Positions 33,517 to 35,407 of a stretch of 35,407 nt of DNA are shown in pieces. The DNA comes from JAVBQJ01 sp031549115. GTDB taxonomy: Bacteria; Verrucomicrobiota; Lentisphaeria; Victivallales; Victivallaceae. The notes below the pieces were generated by a model, which did not search any database, had not been told where the DNA came from, and saw only the letters and a list, made by a program, of their open reading frames with translations. A program made the translations under genes and the position numbers. Positions within the stretch are counted from its first letter, which is position 1. Every line of letters begins with the position of its first letter. Location: assembly GCA_031549115.1 (NCBI GenBank), contig JAVBQJ010000159.1, forward strand, positions 1 to 35,407, in the 5' to 3' direction.

Positions 33517-35407
33517 TTATTGCATGCCCGGTTGAAAATCGATGAATTTTTCCGTGACCGCGCCGTCCAGCAGGTCGGTGAGGCGGAAGCGCCAGCGGCC
33601 CGGCATCGGTTCCAGCCCCGGATCGACGGTGATGACCACCGCATCGGCGGCACAGGCGTGGTTGCCGGTCGCCGGTTTGTACAATTCGCCGTCGGGGCGG
33701 AGGACTTCCAGCCGGAAGAGGCCGGCGGCCGGACCGGATTGCGATACCGTCGCGGTGATAAAACGGTTGGTTTCGACATGCAGCGTCATTGCGAAGTCGC
33801 CTTTTGCTTCGGGCAGCAAGGCCAGGAGCCGGACTTCACACGGATCCAGATTGAACTCCAGGTGGTCGCTGCGGCCCAGTGAGGTACGCTTCAGCAGGTC
33901 GTAGATATCGTAGGGCCGGTCGAAGGAGATCGCGGTATCGCGCCGCTCCGTACCCGAAACTTCGGACCGGGTGATACCGAGGTAGTAATTGCCGTCGAGG
34001 CGGTAGCGGCCGGCTTCGGCGCCGGGCGGCAGTTCGAGCGTCCAGGGATCGTTGACGCCGGCCTGCTGAAAGGCCTGGCGGAAGCTGGCGAGTACCGGGT
34101 CGGCGAGGTCGGCTTTGCTGCGGATCCGTCCGAAAGCGCTCGGCATGAGGTTCAGCAGGAGGTGCCCGCCCCGGGTGATCAGCACGCGCGAATCGCCGGC
34201 GCGTGTCGGCGTGCCGCCGGACAGCCGGATGTTCGGGTCGCCGAGCTCCAGCTCGAGGAGCTTGCCGTCGAGCTTGAACAACTCGCCGCGTTCCCCCTTC
34301 TGCGCCGAGCGGAACTGCGCCTGCGCGCCGAAAATTTCACAGAACGGATTGTTTTCGCGCGGGGTACCGTTGGCATGGTATACTCCGGGCAGCACGGCCT
34401 GCCAGTCGAGGCCGTTGTAGGTGTTGGTCAATACCATGCCGGAGATGGCCAGGTTGCCGTCCGGATCTTTCGCCTTCAGCGCATCATATTCGGTTTTGAT
34501 GGCCAATGTGACACTGCTGAACATGAAGGTGCGGTGCTCGATCCAGGAGACCATGTTGCCTTGCTCGACGGCCTCGCCGAAAAGCAGGGGGACGACCATT
34601 CGGAGTGACAGTAGTTGTTGAACATATCCCAGCGGTAGAGTGAGCATTCGTCGCCGATGAAGTAGAAATTGGGCTGGTAATCGGCGATATTGCCGACCAC
34701 GTCGCCGACCGTTTTGGCGATATCCGCCAACACCTCCGGATTGCGCAGGCAGACCGGCCGCACCGGACTGGTCATGCAGTCTTCGCCGGACCAGGCGATG
34801 CTCTTGAGGCCGAGGACGGTGTAGTTGATGTCCTTGCGCAATGTCTTTTCCGCCGCCGCCCGCTGCAGAGCGAAGTCATTCAGGTCGCCGTAATAGCCCA
34901 CCACCTCGTCAAAGCCCAGCTCCACCAAGCTCTGGTGGTGGTCGTCCGCATAGTAATTGGAGCTCGACCCCCAGCAGGTGAAGGTGACCCCGGAACGCAG
35001 AGGCACGGGGGTGGTCCAGGTGGCTTCGCCGTAATCCACGACCCGGCCGTTCCGGCGCAGGGTGAAGCGCGCCGTGTTGAGGATGGTTTCCGGCGGCGGC
35101 GATCACCGAATCCAGCATCGGTGCCAGATGAGCCGCCGGAGCATTATACACGGGAATGGCGAAAGTCACCGGCGGTTTCAGACGGCGACGTACCGCGGGA
35201 ATCCGGTCGACGGTCTCCAGCACCATCTTGGGCGTGATGGCCCGGGTACACTCGATCTCGCGCGCCGTCCCCAGGTGCCGGGGACACCAGACCGGCGCGG
35301 TCATATCGAAAAACAGCGTCGTGTCATTCCAGCAGCCGTGGCAGAATTTCAGGTTGGTAACCCGGTACGGAGTCGGAAACTCCGAACCGTCCAGCGTAAA
35401 TCCGGAA
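33517..35407 (-). pseudogene. Fragmented large glycosidase-like gene, running off the window
   Basis: One leftward gene read in three frames. From 35407 to about 35095 it reads FTLDGSEFPTPYRVTNLKF and continues to HLAPMLDSVIAA. From about 35100 to 34600 it reads ETILNTARFTLRRNGRV, then TCWGSSSNYYADD, YFIGDECSLYRWDMFNNYCHSE. From about 34610 to the stop at 33517 it reads VVPLLFGEAVEQGNMVSWIEHRTF and ends in beta-rich domains. The GDECSLYRWD segment looks like an acid/base Glu region of a clan-A glycosidase. Between YCHSE and VVPLLFGE I expect roughly 25 more residues, so there may be a deletion as well as a frameshift. The 5' end lies outside the window. GH family not assigned. Confidence 0.65.

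Overview
The window looks like a chromosomal stretch from a glycan-degrading bacterium of the Lentisphaerota/PVC type, close to Victivallis-like gut organisms. This is inferred from gene content only. The signs are high GC, several proteins with a prepilin-type N-terminus (one carrying a processing-associated H-X9-DG motif), GntR/LacI hybrid regulators, URO-D-like proteins in sugar loci, and many glycoside hydrolases. No rRNA, tRNA, CRISPR or intact transposase was found.

Left edge (1-1140): decayed material. A sugar-responsive regulator is broken by a frameshift and an internal deletion, and is followed by a decayed prepilin-like gene and a clear intrinsic terminator. Region 1141-13583 may be one long rightward operon. 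It starts at a near-consensus promoter with a palindrome touching its -35 box. It encodes a 52-residue Cys-rich microprotein, an FMN-binding lipoprotein with the flavinylation motif, a one-helix membrane protein, a prepilin-like protein, and then a Bat-type cluster: membrane protein, MoxR ATPase, DUF58 protein, BatA-like protein and a 2145-residue VWA-TPR fusion. A hairpin-rich intergenic element (13591-13852) separates this from a secreted helical-repeat protein with a Cys-rich tail.

Region 14770-23946 is a glycan-utilization module. A GntR/LacI-type regulator faces away from a prepilin-like H-X9-DG protein. That gene is followed by a small inverted-repeat (MITE-like) element, a 1267-residue secreted CBM9-like/putative hydrolase, a GH130 enzyme and an unclassified TIM-barrel protein. 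Both divergent promoters carry a related 18-bp site over their -10 boxes, suggesting co-regulation.

Region 23978-30609 holds an AraC regulator divergent from a URO-D-like gene, then a LacI regulator divergent from a tightly coupled dehydrogenase / aldo-keto reductase / GH29 fucosidase operon. LacI-type CpG-centred operators lie between the last two. The likely role is intracellular cleavage of alpha-L-fucosides and oxidoreduction of the released sugar.

Right edge (30937-35407, leftward): another hydrolase/prepilin/hydrolase set. The GH20 gene is split by what appears to be one missing base. The large hydrolase-like gene running off the window has at least two frame breaks. Damage is concentrated at both window edges, so contig-end sequence error and true gene decay must both be considered.
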